From Paenibacillus chibensis (GTDB taxonomy: Bacteria; Bacillota; Bacilli; Paenibacillales; Paenibacillaceae), in contig NZ_BIMK01000010.1 in assembly GCF_004001045.1 (NCBI RefSeq), positions 62,001 through 126,000 on the forward strand: 64,000 bases of DNA, read 5' to 3'. A program made the translations under genes and the position numbers. Under the pieces are notes generated by a model, which saw only the letters and a program-made list of their open reading frames with translations, ran no database searches and was not told the DNA's origin. Below are positions 34,467-44,019 of this stretch, in pieces (position 1 is the stretch's first letter; each line of letters begins with the position of its first letter).

Positions 34467-35828
34467 ATTCGATCGAAAAAAATAACCAAAAGCATTTTGA
34501 CTCCCGCTAAAATACTCGTTATCGGATTCCTGCTGATGATTACGCTAGGGACCTTTCTGCTGTCATTGCCTGTGTCTTCGGCAAGCGGCGTCCGGGTTCC
34601 CTTCCTAAATGCCTTGTTTACCGCGACTTCCGCTACATGCGTCACCGGACTTGCGGTTGTGGATACCGGGACGGTGTATTCCGCATTCGGACAAGTTGTC
34701 ATGATCCTGCTCGTCCATACCGGCGGCATCGGCTTCATGACCATGGCCACCGTGATTGCCCTCGCGCTGAATAAGCGGATTTCGCTCCGCGAGCGCCTGA
34801 TTTTGCAGGAGGCCCTCAATCATGAAACCATTAACGGCGTCGTGCGTCTGGTGAAGAAAGTCATTCTGTATTCTCTGCTCGTGGAGCTGGCGGGTGCATT
34901 CCTGCTTGCGGTTCATTTTTATTTCTCGCTTCATTTAACATTTGGCAGAGCGGTATATTTCGGCATTTTCCACAGCATATCCATGTTCAACAACGCGGGA
35001 TTTGACCTGATGGGAACCGTAAACGGACCGTTCAGCGGCATGGCGCCGTTTATCAATGATCCCTATATCAATCTCGTGACGATGATACTTATTTTTCTGG
35101 GAGGTATCGGATTCATCGTGCTTTCGGATCTCATCGATTTTCCGAAAACGCGCAAATTGTCACTGCACAGCAAAGTCGTTCTGAGCGCTACCCTTGTGCT
35201 GATTGTCGTCGGAACCCTCGTCATTTTTGCGATGGAGTTCAGCAATCCCAACACGCTTAAGCCGCTGCATGGCGGGGGGAAATTCATGGCCTCCATGTTT
35301 CAGTCCGTAACGACCCGCTCCGGGGGCGTCTCGACGCTTGATATCGGTTCGTTCCGGCAATCGACGCAGTTCATGCTGATCCTCCTCATGTTCACCGGAG
35401 CGGCTCCAGGCTCTACCGGAGGCGGAATCAAAATCACGACCTTCGTGCTGCTGCTCGGTGCCGTGCATGCCATGATCCGCGGGCGCGAAGACGTCGTCTT
35501 GTTTCGCAAACGCATCGCTAAGGACGTCGTTTACAAAGCGATTACGCTTACGCTCCTTTCCCTGCTTCTGATCATCCTGTTCTCCATGCTTTTGTCCGTT
35601 ACCGAGCATCAGGACTTCATGAGCATTCTATTCGAATCCACATCGGCTTTCGGAACAACCGGCCTCTCGATGGGATTGACGACGCATCTCTCGCCGCTCG
35701 GCAAAATCTGGATCGTCTTCCTGATGTTCTTTGGACGGATTGGACCGCTGACGCTCATTTACGCGCTGTCCCGCGACCGTAAAAAAGACTTGTTCAACTA
35801 TCCGGAAGGCCGCATCATTATCGGCTAA
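34467..35828 (+). CDS. ktrB: TrkH/KtrB family potassium channel subunit, probable AUU start
   Basis: Membrane subunit of a Ktr-type potassium uptake system, 453 residues from the ATT start or 443 from the TTG at 34497. The four filter loops are visible (TCVTGLAVVD, NNAGFDLMG, TRSGGVST, GTTGLSMG). GAAGGTGA at 34453-34460 stands six bases before ATT 34467, and a TGA at 34458 rules out any earlier start. The TTG has no ribosome site, and residues between ATT and TTG (RSKKITKSI) resemble the N-terminus of Bacillus KtrB (KWVRFTPPQ region). No ktrA gating subunit is adjacent. Confidence 0.88.
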   Translation: MRSKKITKSILTPAKILVIGFLLMITLGTFLLSLPVSSASGVRVPFLNALFTATSATCVTGLAVVDTGTVYSAFGQVVMILLVHTGGIGFMTMATVIALALNKRISLRERLILQEALNHETINGVVRLVKKVILYSLLVELAGAFLLAVHFYFSLHLTFGRAVYFGIFHSISMFNNAGFDLMGTVNGPFSGMAPFINDPYINLVTMILIFLGGIGFIVLSDLIDFPKTRKLSLHSKVVLSATLVLIVVGTLVIFAMEFSNPNTLKPLHGGGKFMASMFQSVTTRSGGVSTLDIGSFRQSTQFMLILLMFTGAAPGSTGGGIKITTFVLLLGAVHAMIRGREDVVLFRKRIAKDVVYKAITLTLLSLLLIILFSMLLSVTEHQDFMSILFESTSAFGTTGLSMGLTTHLSPLGKIWIVFLMFFGRIGPLTLIYALSRDRKKDLFNYPEGRIIIG

Positions 35829-35849
35829 ATCCCTTACGACCTCATACGT

Positions 35850-35893
35850 AAAAGAGTCCGCTGCTGACAGATCATTCAGCAGACGGACTCTTT
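35850..35893. terminator. Terminator overlapping the 3' end of the germination gene
   Basis: Stem aaagagtccgctgctga / tcagcagacggactcttt, nearly perfect over 17 bases, with short A/T runs. It ends ktrB on the plus strand; its right arm encodes the last residues of the convergent gerAB gene. Confidence 0.82.
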
Positions 35894-37020
35894 GCATTTC
35901 CTTGCGCATTACTGTCCTCCCCTTTGCCGGCTTTCGCTTTCCTTTTTTTCAATGCACCGACGGCTAGTAAGAGCACAGGGAACAAAAGGCATGGAAAAAG
36001 AGCGAATATCGTATATACATAGCCTATAAAAAATTCCATCTCTGCCGGATTGGCCACCACCCACTTCGACATCGGAAGCAGCAAAAACAGAAATGGCACG
36101 ATCGCGTATTTATAAGACGTTAGCTTAAAAAGCTGGACGGCAGAAATCGTGAGCGCATAAAAGCACAGCGTGACTTTCACGAATGTGGTGCTCATCCAGA
36201 TAATACCGACGATCGCCTCCACCCTCTCGAAAATGCGCTCGATCCGGATTTCTTTTGCCAGATCATACACCGCGTAAGGCGCACGGATGGTCTCCTCGAT
36301 ACCCAGGACCGCAATGGTATAGAGCGTGATGAGCACCAGTGTGAATGGGGCTGCGGCGGAGGCAATGTAAAAGTATTTTCTGGTTTTGTCTTTATCCACG
36401 ATAAATCGGACAAGCATCAATACGACGATAACATCGAACGTTGGAAATCCGATGATGGGGTACAGCCCTTTGATCGAGGGCATGATGCCTTCGGGAAAAA
36501 GGGGCAGCAGATGATCCACCTCAACCTTAGGGATCAGCATGATGGAGGACACGATGAACACAAATACCGCAATCGGCAGGAGAATTTCCGTCGCCCGGCC
36601 GATGACGCCCAGACCTAAAAACACACCGTAGACCACCGGGAGCATAAAAACAAGACTGATTACATCCATCGGGGATCTCGGTAAAATAACGGAGCCGAGA
36701 AATCCGCTGATGACCCGCAAGATGTATGCATCCAATACCAGAAAAAAGAGTAAATACATCAACCCGAACACCCAGCCTGCCGGTTTACCGAGGAGACGCT
36801 GGCTGTAATCGATGATCGTTTCATCGGGATACTGCATAGATAGCTTCATATACAACCAAGCGATACTGAGCTGAATAAAGATGGACAGCACCATGGTAAA
36901 CCATTCATCGGATCTGGCAATGATCGAGATCGTATGCGGTTGGACAATCGCTGCCGTCCCCAGGATATACATGTACATCAGGACGGCAAACTGTGCGGAT
37001 GTTATTTTGGCTTTATCCAT
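35872..37020 (-). CDS. Spore germinant receptor B subunit, operon 1 (GerAB family)
   Basis: Inner spore-membrane protein of 382 residues in the amino-acid permease-like Spore_permease family, with about ten hydrophobic segments. The N-terminus KITSAQFAVLMYMYILGTAAIVQP and the FPTFDVIVVLML region are typical. The B subunit binds the small-molecule germinant in the GerA type receptors. Its start overlaps the end of the small D gene by eight bases. A Lys/Gly/Ser-rich tail follows the last helix. Confidence 0.92.
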   Translation of the reverse strand: MDKAKITSAQFAVLMYMYILGTAAIVQPHTISIIARSDEWFTMVLSIFIQLSIAWLYMKLSMQYPDETIIDYSQRLLGKPAGWVFGLMYLLFFLVLDAYILRVISGFLGSVILPRSPMDVISLVFMLPVVYGVFLGLGVIGRATEILLPIAVFVFIVSSIMLIPKVEVDHLLPLFPEGIMPSIKGLYPIIGFPTFDVIVVLMLVRFIVDKDKTRKYFYIASAAAPFTLVLITLYTIAVLGIEETIRAPYAVYDLAKEIRIERIFERVEAIVGIIWMSTTFVKVTLCFYALTISAVQLFKLTSYKYAIVPFLFLLLPMSKWVVANPAEMEFFIGYVYTIFALFPCLLFPVLLLAVGALKKRKAKAGKGEDSNAQGNAKSPSAE

Positions 37021-37264
37021 TTTCCGTTCCTTCCATAAGCCATTTCGCTACCGGTTTATACAGCGGTTCGAGCGCCCATTCTACGATTTTGGTCAGCGTT
37101 GGCATGGGCGCCTCAAACAGCAGCAACAAATAAAGCGCCAATCCCGAAGCCAGAATCAGTGTCGCGGCAACCACGTCGCGGGTGATGCCGTGTCTTCTTA
37201 AGTAATTCGCTTGAACAATTCCCGTCAGCAGAGCAGAAACAACAATTCCAACCCAAGAACTCAC
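37013..37264 (-). CDS. Small two-helix germinant-receptor protein (D-subunit type)
   Basis: An 83-residue protein with hydrophobic segments at about 4-18 and 29-48, then the conserved-looking PTLTKIVEWALEPLYKPVAKWLM amphipathic tail. GGAGGAGG lies seven bases before the GTG at 37264; the frame is open further upstream only in antisense-like sequence. Small two-helix D proteins occur in many gerA operons of Bacillales and tune germination. Here it is the third gene, between the C and B subunits, overlapping the latter. Confidence 0.78.
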   Translation of the reverse strand: MSSWVGIVVSALLTGIVQANYLRRHGITRDVVAATLILASGLALYLLLLFEAPMPTLTKIVEWALEPLYKPVAKWLMEGTENG

Positions 37265-37301
37265 GTTAGATCCTCCTCCGGCATGACCGTGCTGATCGCT
37301 G

Positions 37302-38510
37302 TTATTTCTCCCCGATATAGGTTCTCGTACGAATTCCCGTCCCGACAATGGCAATGTTTACTTCTACCTTCGTCGATATATCTGGAAAGATGGCATCCCA
37401 ATCTTTCTTGTTCCTTTTCCAAAACTTCGGGTTGGTTTGGTACACGTATTTGGCATAAGCGGCCGCATCGCTGTTCATCGATTGGAGCCTGCCCATGCTG
37501 CGAAGGATCAGCTCGCGCTGTATTTTTTCCGCCTGATGCTCCAGCCAATGGATTTGCCCGCTATCCTGAAGCTTGACGATCGAGTTGTTATTGTCCAATA
37601 CATAAGCCTTGTGCTCCACGCTGATGGTAATCACGGGCTTACGGCCGCGGAACACGGCTTCCACCTTGGTCTGATTTTGTATTGGCGCAATGGAGACGAT
37701 CCCTTTATCTCCAACCGGAATTTCGATAAGCATGCGTTTAAGCTTGTTCTTCACGATGGTTAAGCCCTGGGATTCCTCATGATTCAAAAAGCCGGCCAGC
37801 CTTCCGTCTTTAAAAACGGACATGGAATCCATTCGCAGATAGTTCTCAGGCTCAATCTGTTCGGTGTTCGATTTCTTCTGGGCTTCGTTTGCGTTCCCGA
37901 TGAGCTCGATACTTGGCAAAGCCGCATCATTCTGATCGCTTTGCAGCGCAGCTATAAATTCTCTTGCTCTCACCGGATATATGACGCCCACTCTTTCATG
38001 ATAGGTTTTAATCATGTTGTATATTTGCTGCACCGGTATTTTCTCCATGGAGGTGATCGTTTTAAGGATATCCTCCGCCTTCCCATTTTTGGCGACCAGC
38101 ATATCGAAATCCGTACGAATCTCAGGATCGCGATCCACGATGTCAAAAAGATCCTCCACTCCTTTACGGGCCAGCTCCTCGCCAAGGATCATCACCTGAT
38201 TATGAGCGAAGTAAAGCCTTCTCGAGGCGAGGGATGTCATGCTCGTAAACGTCTCCAGCAGGGTCTTGCCCGTTCCGGTGTAATTGGTTACCGGAATCCC
38301 CTCTTTTCCGCCTCCGCTTTGCGAGTCGGAGACTTGATTAGGCACGACGACCTGAGGCGTTACCCGGATGTTGTCGTCGTTTTTCGGATCCTTATCGACC
38401 CCGATGGCCACGACGATGGACAAATCATCGAGATATTTGCTATCCCAGCATCCGCCAAGCGGAAGAAGCAGGATCAGACAAACTGTACAAAGCCACAGCC
38501 TCCGCTGCAT
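37302..38510 (-). CDS. Spore germinant receptor C subunit, operon 1 (GerAC lipoprotein)
   Basis: Lipoprotein of 402 residues. The signal peptide ends in LGGC (Cys at about 20), followed by WDSKYLDDLSIVVAIGVDKD, the family's typical first strand. The three-domain GerAC fold is suggested by the ITSMEKIP and VEVNIAIVGTGI regions. GAGGAGGGG precedes the ATG at 38510; an upstream open extension was rejected because it lacks a ribosome site and would bury the signal peptide. It starts four bases after the A subunit stop. Confidence 0.92.
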   Translation of the reverse strand: MQRRLWLCTVCLILLLPLGGCWDSKYLDDLSIVVAIGVDKDPKNDDNIRVTPQVVVPNQVSDSQSGGGKEGIPVTNYTGTGKTLLETFTSMTSLASRRLYFAHNQVMILGEELARKGVEDLFDIVDRDPEIRTDFDMLVAKNGKAEDILKTITSMEKIPVQQIYNMIKTYHERVGVIYPVRAREFIAALQSDQNDAALPSIELIGNANEAQKKSNTEQIEPENYLRMDSMSVFKDGRLAGFLNHEESQGLTIVKNKLKRMLIEIPVGDKGIVSIAPIQNQTKVEAVFRGRKPVITISVEHKAYVLDNNNSIVKLQDSGQIHWLEHQAEKIQRELILRSMGRLQSMNSDAAAYAKYVYQTNPKFWKRNKKDWDAIFPDISTKVEVNIAIVGTGIRTRTYIGEK

Positions 38511-38514
38511 GATG

Positions 38515-40212
38515 TCACCCCTCCTCTGAAGGTTCGGGTTGTTCATTAGCCTTCGATGTTGAACTTCTTCCCGCGCCCGAAGACGGTGAGGATGAGGCCG
38601 CGTCCGTTTGCCTACCCGCCAAGATTTCATGATGCTGTTTATCTGAAGCGCTTCGACTTTGACGAACGGAATTATTTTCACTAATCAGCTTAGGTCTCGT
38701 CTTCATCAGGGTCATAGGAACGCGAAGCAGCGTATCCTTCAGGTCTGAGAGAATGGCGGGACCGTAGGGTGCCATATAAGGAACATTCATGGATTTAAGG
38801 CTGCACATATGCAGCAAAATGATCAGGAGCAGGCAGGCCATGCCATATATCCCCATGAAGGACGATGCGAACAAAAAGAGAAAACGCAGCATTCTCGCCG
38901 TAATTCCGATGTTGTAAGCAGGCGAGACAAAGCTCGCGATAGCCGTAAGGGAAACGACGATCACGACCGCCGGAGAGACAATACCGGCTTCAACAGCCGC
39001 CTGCCCCAGCACCAATCCACCGACAATGGAGATGGTGTTCCCGACGCTTCTTGGCATACGCACACCCGCTTCACGGAGAATTTCAAACACCGTCTCCATG
39101 ATAAAAGCCTCAACGAAAGCTGGAAACGGCACACCTTCCCTTTGCACGGCCAGCTTGATCAGCCAAGGCGTCGGTATCATTTCCTGATGAAACGAAATGA
39201 TGGCCACGTAGAGTGATGGCATGAGGAGACCGATGAAGAAGGAAATAAATCGCAGCAGCCGAATCAGGCTTCCCACATCGAAACGGCTGTAATAGTCTTC
39301 CGCAGCCTGAAAATACATATTGAACGTGCTCGGCACGATCAAGGCAAACGGAGTTCCGTCCACCAAAATCGCCACCCGCCCTTCCAACAGGTTCGCCGCG
39401 ATCACATCCGGCCGTTCGCTATGATACACCGTTGGAAACAGCGTGAAATTCGTATCTTCGATCAATTCTTCTATATACCCGGATTCCAGGATGGCGTCGA
39501 TATCGATATTGTTCAGACGTTTACGGACCTCTGTGACGATCTCTTCTGCAACGATGCCCTTGATGTACATGATGCCTACATCCGTCATCGTCACACGGCC
39601 GATCTGCATCTCTTCCAGCCACAGCTTGGGACTTTTGATTTTGCGGCGCAGAAGCGAAGTATTCGTACGGATCGATTCCGTGAAACCCTCCCTTGGACCG
39701 CGGATGACGGTTTGGGATGTAGGTTCCGTAACGGAGCGCCGTTCGCCGCCTTCGGTGCCAGCGATGATGACTTCTTCGCAACCGTCGAGGAACAAGATCG
39801 TGTAGCCGGACATAAGCCGGCTATACAGGTTCGCCCAATCGGAGCATTTGCTGATCTGTCCCACGGAAAAGGCTCTATGTTTGAAAACTTTACCCAGTTC
39901 ATCTATGTCCGGCTTGTTATCGGAGTCTGTAATCAGGCTCGTCTCATCCAGCACCGTTTGAATCGTGAATTCGGATACCGCCGTATTGTCTACAAGACCA
40001 TCGATATATACGAAAGCCATTTGCAGTCCCAGCTTCTCCGACTCGATCTCGCGTATGATCAAATCCACGCTGTGACCCATATCGTCCTGAAGCTGTTGCA
40101 AGTTTTCCTTCATGGACTCCGATAGATGCCCGCTAATCAAATGTTCCGTCTCATCTTTGGTCGGCGAAGTCTTCGATGGTTGTTTTTTCAGGAAAACGGA
40201 ATAGCCGGACAT
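38515..40212 (-). CDS. Spore germinant receptor A subunit, operon 1 (GerAA family)
   Basis: Membrane subunit of 565 residues. The soluble N-terminal half contains QTVLDETSL and GCEEVIIAGTEGGERRSVTEP. The conserved RGPREGFTESIRTNTSLLRRKI and VAILVDGTPFALIVPSTFNMYFQAAEDYY come before five or so membrane helices (about 320-510). A Ser-rich hydrophilic tail of about 55 residues ends the protein. The start at 40212 has GAGGTG seven bases upstream. It is the first gene of the A-C-D-B operon; no convincing sigma-G promoter was found before it. Confidence 0.93.
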   Translation of the reverse strand: MSGYSVFLKKQPSKTSPTKDETEHLISGHLSESMKENLQQLQDDMGHSVDLIIREIESEKLGLQMAFVYIDGLVDNTAVSEFTIQTVLDETSLITDSDNKPDIDELGKVFKHRAFSVGQISKCSDWANLYSRLMSGYTILFLDGCEEVIIAGTEGGERRSVTEPTSQTVIRGPREGFTESIRTNTSLLRRKIKSPKLWLEEMQIGRVTMTDVGIMYIKGIVAEEIVTEVRKRLNNIDIDAILESGYIEELIEDTNFTLFPTVYHSERPDVIAANLLEGRVAILVDGTPFALIVPSTFNMYFQAAEDYYSRFDVGSLIRLLRFISFFIGLLMPSLYVAIISFHQEMIPTPWLIKLAVQREGVPFPAFVEAFIMETVFEILREAGVRMPRSVGNTISIVGGLVLGQAAVEAGIVSPAVVIVVSLTAIASFVSPAYNIGITARMLRFLFLFASSFMGIYGMACLLLIILLHMCSLKSMNVPYMAPYGPAILSDLKDTLLRVPMTLMKTRPKLISENNSVRQSRSASDKQHHEILAGRQTDAASSSPSSGAGRSSTSKANEQPEPSEEG

Positions 40213-40276
40213 GTGACTGCACCTCGGTCGATTAATGAGCTTATTATTACCATTTTTGGCCGGAAACATCCAAACG

Positions 40277-40318
40277 CAAAAAAAGACGGAGAGCAAGATT
40301 GCTCCCGTCGCTTTCGTA
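40277..40318 (-). terminator. Terminator after the response regulator gene
   Basis: Minus-strand stem GACGGGAGCAA / TTGCTCTCCGTC followed by seven T, 39 bases after the response regulator stop. Confidence 0.82.
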
Positions 40319-40356
40319 GGATGGACTGAAACTTCGAATCAACTTTGAAAGTCAAA

Positions 40357-41034
40357 TTATTCTTTCCACAGCTTGGTGAATAAGCCTTGTTTTCTTCCGA
40401 CAAGTCCCTTTTCCAGAGCGTACCGCGTTAATTGGACCCTGTTCTCCAAATGCAGCTTCTGCAAAATATTTTTGAGATGATTCTTAACCGTCTGATCCGA
40501 AATATGCAGCTGCGCCGCAATTTCTTTGTTGGTCAGGCCTGAAGCTACCCAGTTCAATATTTCACGTTCCCGGTTCGTTAACGTCTCATGATGCTCCGGA
40601 CTTTTGACCGCCAATGGAAACTCCCTTAAAATTTGCGTGGCAAGCTCCCGGCTGAGCGGCGCTTCATCGCTCATGATCGCGCGCAGGTATTCGATCCAGG
40701 TCGATGGAGACAGATTTTTCAGCAAATATCCCTGGGCCCCCTGTTTGAGTGCTTCGAATAAATGCGAGGCATCGTCAGAGACGGTAATTATGACGATTTT
40801 CACGTATGGGTACTGCAGTTTAATCTGACGTGTCGCTTCCAGTCCGCCGATCCCCTGCATCTGAATGTCCATTAATATTAAATCCGGCATCAGCGTTTCC
40901 GTCATCGCGATCGCTTCTTCGCCGCTTTTTGCCTGTCCAACCACCTCGAAGGAATCGTCCGCCGCCAGAATTTCGTTGACCGCTTCCCTTGCGTGTGCGG
41001 AGTCGTCCGCTATTAACACCCGAAACCATTCCAT
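40357..41034 (-). CDS. NarL/LuxR-type response regulator
   Basis: Response regulator of 225 residues. The receiver domain (1-120) has acidic pocket ADD and phospho-acceptor Asp56 (LILMDIQM). The C-terminal LuxR helix-turn-helix is LTNREREILNWVASGLTNKEIA followed by QLHISDQTVKNHLKNILQKL. It starts two bases after the kinase stop. Targets are unknown; no envelope-stress transporter is adjacent. Confidence 0.93.
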   Translation of the reverse strand: MEWFRVLIADDSAHAREAVNEILAADDSFEVVGQAKSGEEAIAMTETLMPDLILMDIQMQGIGGLEATRQIKLQYPYVKIVIITVSDDASHLFEALKQGAQGYLLKNLSPSTWIEYLRAIMSDEAPLSRELATQILREFPLAVKSPEHHETLTNREREILNWVASGLTNKEIAAQLHISDQTVKNHLKNILQKLHLENRVQLTRYALEKGLVGRKQGLFTKLWKE

Positions 41035-41036
41035 CG

Positions 41037-41867
41037 CTAGTCAGCCCCTTTCCGAATTTCAACCCTGCTCCCTTGCTGCAAGGGGATAAAATCAACCTGC
41101 CATTGCAGTTCCAGCGCCCGCTCTTTCATAATCCGTAGCCCATACCTGTCTTTTACGCGGAACGGGTCGATGTCCGTTCCTCTCCCGTTGTCATCGATGC
41201 GAACTGTCCACGATGCACCTTCCCGGATTCCGGTTACGGATATCCGGTCTGCATGAGCATGCTTTTGAATGTTGAGCAGTGCTTCGCGGATGCATGCCAG
41301 CAGCTCCACCTTTTCCTTGGCCGTAAACATGTCATCCGGTATGGACCAATCGAGGTCCGGGTCGATGAATGCTTCCTTGGCGGTATGCTCGATCCTCGAT
41401 TTGATGGAATCCTCATATTCTTTTTCATCCGTCTGGGACGGAAATCTCAAATTGGCAATGGCTTGTCTTACGTACCGGTTCACTTCATGCACCAGCTTGC
41501 GCAATTCCTGGAAATCGGATCGTTCCTGGGCATTTTGCTGCCGGGCTTCGGCCCGGTCCATTTTGACGGACAGAAGAAAAAGTGATTGTGCAATCCCGTC
41601 ATGCAGCTCGCGCGCAAGCAAATCCCTCGCGGCCAACGCCGCGTTCTCCGCACGCTCCTTGTTCAGCTCCTCCTGAACCTGCTCCAGGCGGTGAAAAAGC
41701 TGACTGAGCAGCGTCATGCTGATCAAAAACACGAAGACCGGGGTCAGAAAATTGCCCGCCTCCATTGAGATATAGGGCATTAATAGCGTATGGCGGACAT
41801 ATTCCCACAGTCCCACCGTCAAGGTCGGGACAATCAATATCATCCATTTGATTTGCTTATAAGACAT
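41037..41867 (-). CDS. DesK/NarX-type sensor histidine kinase
   Basis: Sensor kinase of 276 residues with two N-terminal membrane helices (about 6-24 and 39-58) and almost no extracellular domain, then a coiled coil. HisKA_3 H-box is ARELHDGIAQSLFLL. The ATPase domain has N-box REALLNIQKHAHA and G-box IDDNGRG. The ATG at 41867 has GGGAGG six bases upstream. A sensor with such short loops probably reads the membrane itself, as DesK and LiaS do. Partner is the regulator at 40357. Confidence 0.92.
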   Translation of the reverse strand: MSYKQIKWMILIVPTLTVGLWEYVRHTLLMPYISMEAGNFLTPVFVFLISMTLLSQLFHRLEQVQEELNKERAENAALAARDLLARELHDGIAQSLFLLSVKMDRAEARQQNAQERSDFQELRKLVHEVNRYVRQAIANLRFPSQTDEKEYEDSIKSRIEHTAKEAFIDPDLDWSIPDDMFTAKEKVELLACIREALLNIQKHAHADRISVTGIREGASWTVRIDDNGRGTDIDPFRVKDRYGLRIMKERALELQWQVDFIPLQQGSRVEIRKGAD

Positions 41868-42031
41868 AAACATCCTCCCGAATGACCATAAGTTCCAGAA
41901 CATTGTAGCATGAAGCCGGAAAAAATGCCTGCTCATCCGCCGCATGTATGTTTACGAAGGCCCTGTCGCATACTACCAACGGACTTTATGGACGGGTGCG
42001 GCACGGCCAACATGATAAGAGGAGGTTAAAC

Positions 42032-42778
42032 ATGCATATTTACATACGCCGTTCCCTGCTTGCCGCTTGCGCGGCTGCTCTGGCATTGGAGCTCCTCTCT
42101 CCAGTCTCGGCTGCATCCCCTTCCGGGAATCGGGGGAGGGAATATTATGAGCAGCGAGGCGACGTGATTTGGGAAATTCCCAATAAGGAAAAGGTCATTG
42201 CCCTCACCTTCGACGATGGGCCGGATCCCCAAGAAACGACGCATATTCTCGATTTGCTCAAGCAATATGATGCGAAGGCAACCTTTTTTGTGGTGGGCAA
42301 ACAAGTGGAGAAAAACCCGGATCTTGCGAGAAGAGCGGTAGCGGAGGGACATGAGCTCGGCAACCATACCTATGATCACGCCTATTTTAACCGTCGAAGC
42401 TCTGTGGAAAGCATCACCGGGCAGCTCAGTCGAACCCAGGACGCCATTTTCAAAGCCACAGGAAAAAGGTCTTATCTGTTCCGTCCGCCTGGAGGCTATT
42501 ACAGCGACCGGATGATCGAGACCTGTAAAAAAGAAGGATATTTGGTCGTCATGTGGTCCTGGCATCAGGATACATGGGATTGGAACCGACCAGGCGTCGG
42601 TAAAATCGTCAAAAAGGTGCTGGGCAACGCCCGCAACGGCGATATCGTCCTGATGCATGACCATGTGGAGGGCCAATCGCAAACCATTGACGCGCTGAAG
42701 GAAATTTTACCCGAGCTGAAAAAAAGAGGCTACCGCTTCGTTACCGTCTCCGAGCTGGCGCGGTACAACATCCCTTGA
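42032..42778 (+). CDS. Polysaccharide deacetylase (NodB family)
   Basis: Secreted or membrane-anchored deacetylase of 248 residues. The signal sequence is MHIYIRRSLLAACAAALALE. The NodB domain has motif 1 LTFDDGPDP, motif 2 GNHTYDHAYF (metal His pair), motif 3 RPPGGYYSDR, then SWHQDTWDW and LMHDHVEG. All catalytic residues are in place, so it should remove acetyl groups from peptidoglycan or another wall glycan, as PdaA-like enzymes do. GAGGAGG precedes the ATG. Its last 49 bases overlap the 3' end of the convergent MFS gene. Confidence 0.92.
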   Translation: MHIYIRRSLLAACAAALALELLSPVSAASPSGNRGREYYEQRGDVIWEIPNKEKVIALTFDDGPDPQETTHILDLLKQYDAKATFFVVGKQVEKNPDLARRAVAEGHELGNHTYDHAYFNRRSSVESITGQLSRTQDAIFKATGKRSYLFRPPGGYYSDRMIETCKKEGYLVVMWSWHQDTWDWNRPGVGKIVKKVLGNARNGDIVLMHDHVEGQSQTIDALKEILPELKKRGYRFVTVSELARYNIP

Positions 42779-44019
42779 CCCGTCTCCCTCTCACCCCCGG
42801 ATAAGGCAAACGCGGCAATCAGCGTAAACAGGAGCACGTAACCGGCCATCCACAAATACGTGTGTGAAAATCCGATGCGGTCATACAGGCTGCCGGCAAG
42901 CGGAGACATGATGGAACCGCCAAGCGCACCGGTAAATTGATAACCGACAAGGTACAGGGTTGAAGCAACGCGAAGATCGAAGTTCAAACGAATGTATTTG
43001 AAGATGGAGATCAGCATCACGGGAAGTTCCAGCGCCTGAATCATTTTCGTTGCTCCGACCTCCAGCGGACCGTCGACCATGCCCGAAACCGAAATCCGAA
43101 TGAACATCAGCACTCCTCCGAGAAGCAGGCCCCGTTTGGGGCCTATTTTATTGATCAATGCAGGCGCAAGAAACATGCAGAGCGCCTCCGCGAACACCTG
43201 CACGCTATTGAGATAGCCGTACATGCGGTTGCCCGCTTCTTTAGTCTCGAACAAGGAGGAGAAGTATACCGGAAACTGCTGATCGTAAACCGGAACAAGA
43301 CACATCACGCCAACAATATACAGTATGAACGCCCAAAATTTCCGATTGCGGGAAAGCCTGCCGATATCGGCGAATCGGAAGGGCTCGGAGGATTTCGGCT
43401 CATCGCCGCTGCCCTCTTCCCCCGCGGATGCATTTGCGAGCTTGGTTCGAAGCAGCAAAAAAGCCAGCAGCAGAGCCGTGCAGCTACAGATCCAAAAGTT
43501 CCAGTTCGGATTGCGGTTGAAGGTCTGGCCTGCGAAAAAGGTAGCGACGGCCCATCCCAGCGATCCGAACATTCTTGCTTTTCCGTATTCAAAAGCCTTC
43601 AATCGGCTGATCTTCTCGATAACGGATTCGATCGACGCATTGCCGGAGCTGAAGGTTGCCCCTATGTATATGCTCCCCGCCAAAGCCCCGAGCCAGATAT
43701 TGCTGTGCAGCAGCGGGCTGTAGACGAACTGAAAAAAAGGACCCGCAAGCATCAAAAGGCCGATGATGACCGAAAGCAAATGCTTGCGAAGTCCGATTTT
43801 ATCCGAAATGTATCCGTATAATAGATGGAAGCACAGCGTTCCCAGGGAATTGATCGCAAACACGATGCCCTTCTCGGTTCCATCCAGTCCCACCGCTTGT
43901 CCAAGCCAAATGCCGAAAAGGGACATGACCGAAGAAAAGCCGAAATAGTGAACAAAGAAGAAAATGCTGAATACCCAGTAAGACCGGTTCCATTTCAAGT
44001 GTACCCGCGCTCCGTTCAA
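42730..44019 (-). CDS. MFS transporter, oligosaccharide:H+ symporter-like (LacY family)
   Basis: Membrane transporter of 429 residues with 12 predicted helices. The N-terminus (WNRSYWVFSIFFFVHYFGFSS) and MFGSLGWAVATFFAG resemble LacY/MelY-type sugar symporters. The start is uncertain: TTG at 44019 (GGGAG ten bases upstream) or TTG a few codons later (GGAG 11 bases upstream). The 3' end overlaps the deacetylase gene convergently, and the 5' end touches the fragment of a sigma factor gene. Confidence 0.83.
   Translation of the reverse strand: MNGARVHLKWNRSYWVFSIFFFVHYFGFSSVMSLFGIWLGQAVGLDGTEKGIVFAINSLGTLCFHLLYGYISDKIGLRKHLLSVIIGLLMLAGPFFQFVYSPLLHSNIWLGALAGSIYIGATFSSGNASIESVIEKISRLKAFEYGKARMFGSLGWAVATFFAGQTFNRNPNWNFWICSCTALLLAFLLLRTKLANASAGEEGSGDEPKSSEPFRFADIGRLSRNRKFWAFILYIVGVMCLVPVYDQQFPVYFSSLFETKEAGNRMYGYLNSVQVFAEALCMFLAPALINKIGPKRGLLLGGVLMFIRISVSGMVDGPLEVGATKMIQALELPVMLISIFKYIRLNFDLRVASTLYLVGYQFTGALGGSIMSPLAGSLYDRIGFSHTYLWMAGYVLLFTLIAAFALSGGERETGQGMLYRASSETVTKR

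Noticed and set aside
40213-40300. Sigma-G promoter for germination operon 1
   Set aside because: Only a loose pair (GGATG, 18 bases, AATAATA) was seen, too weak to list.
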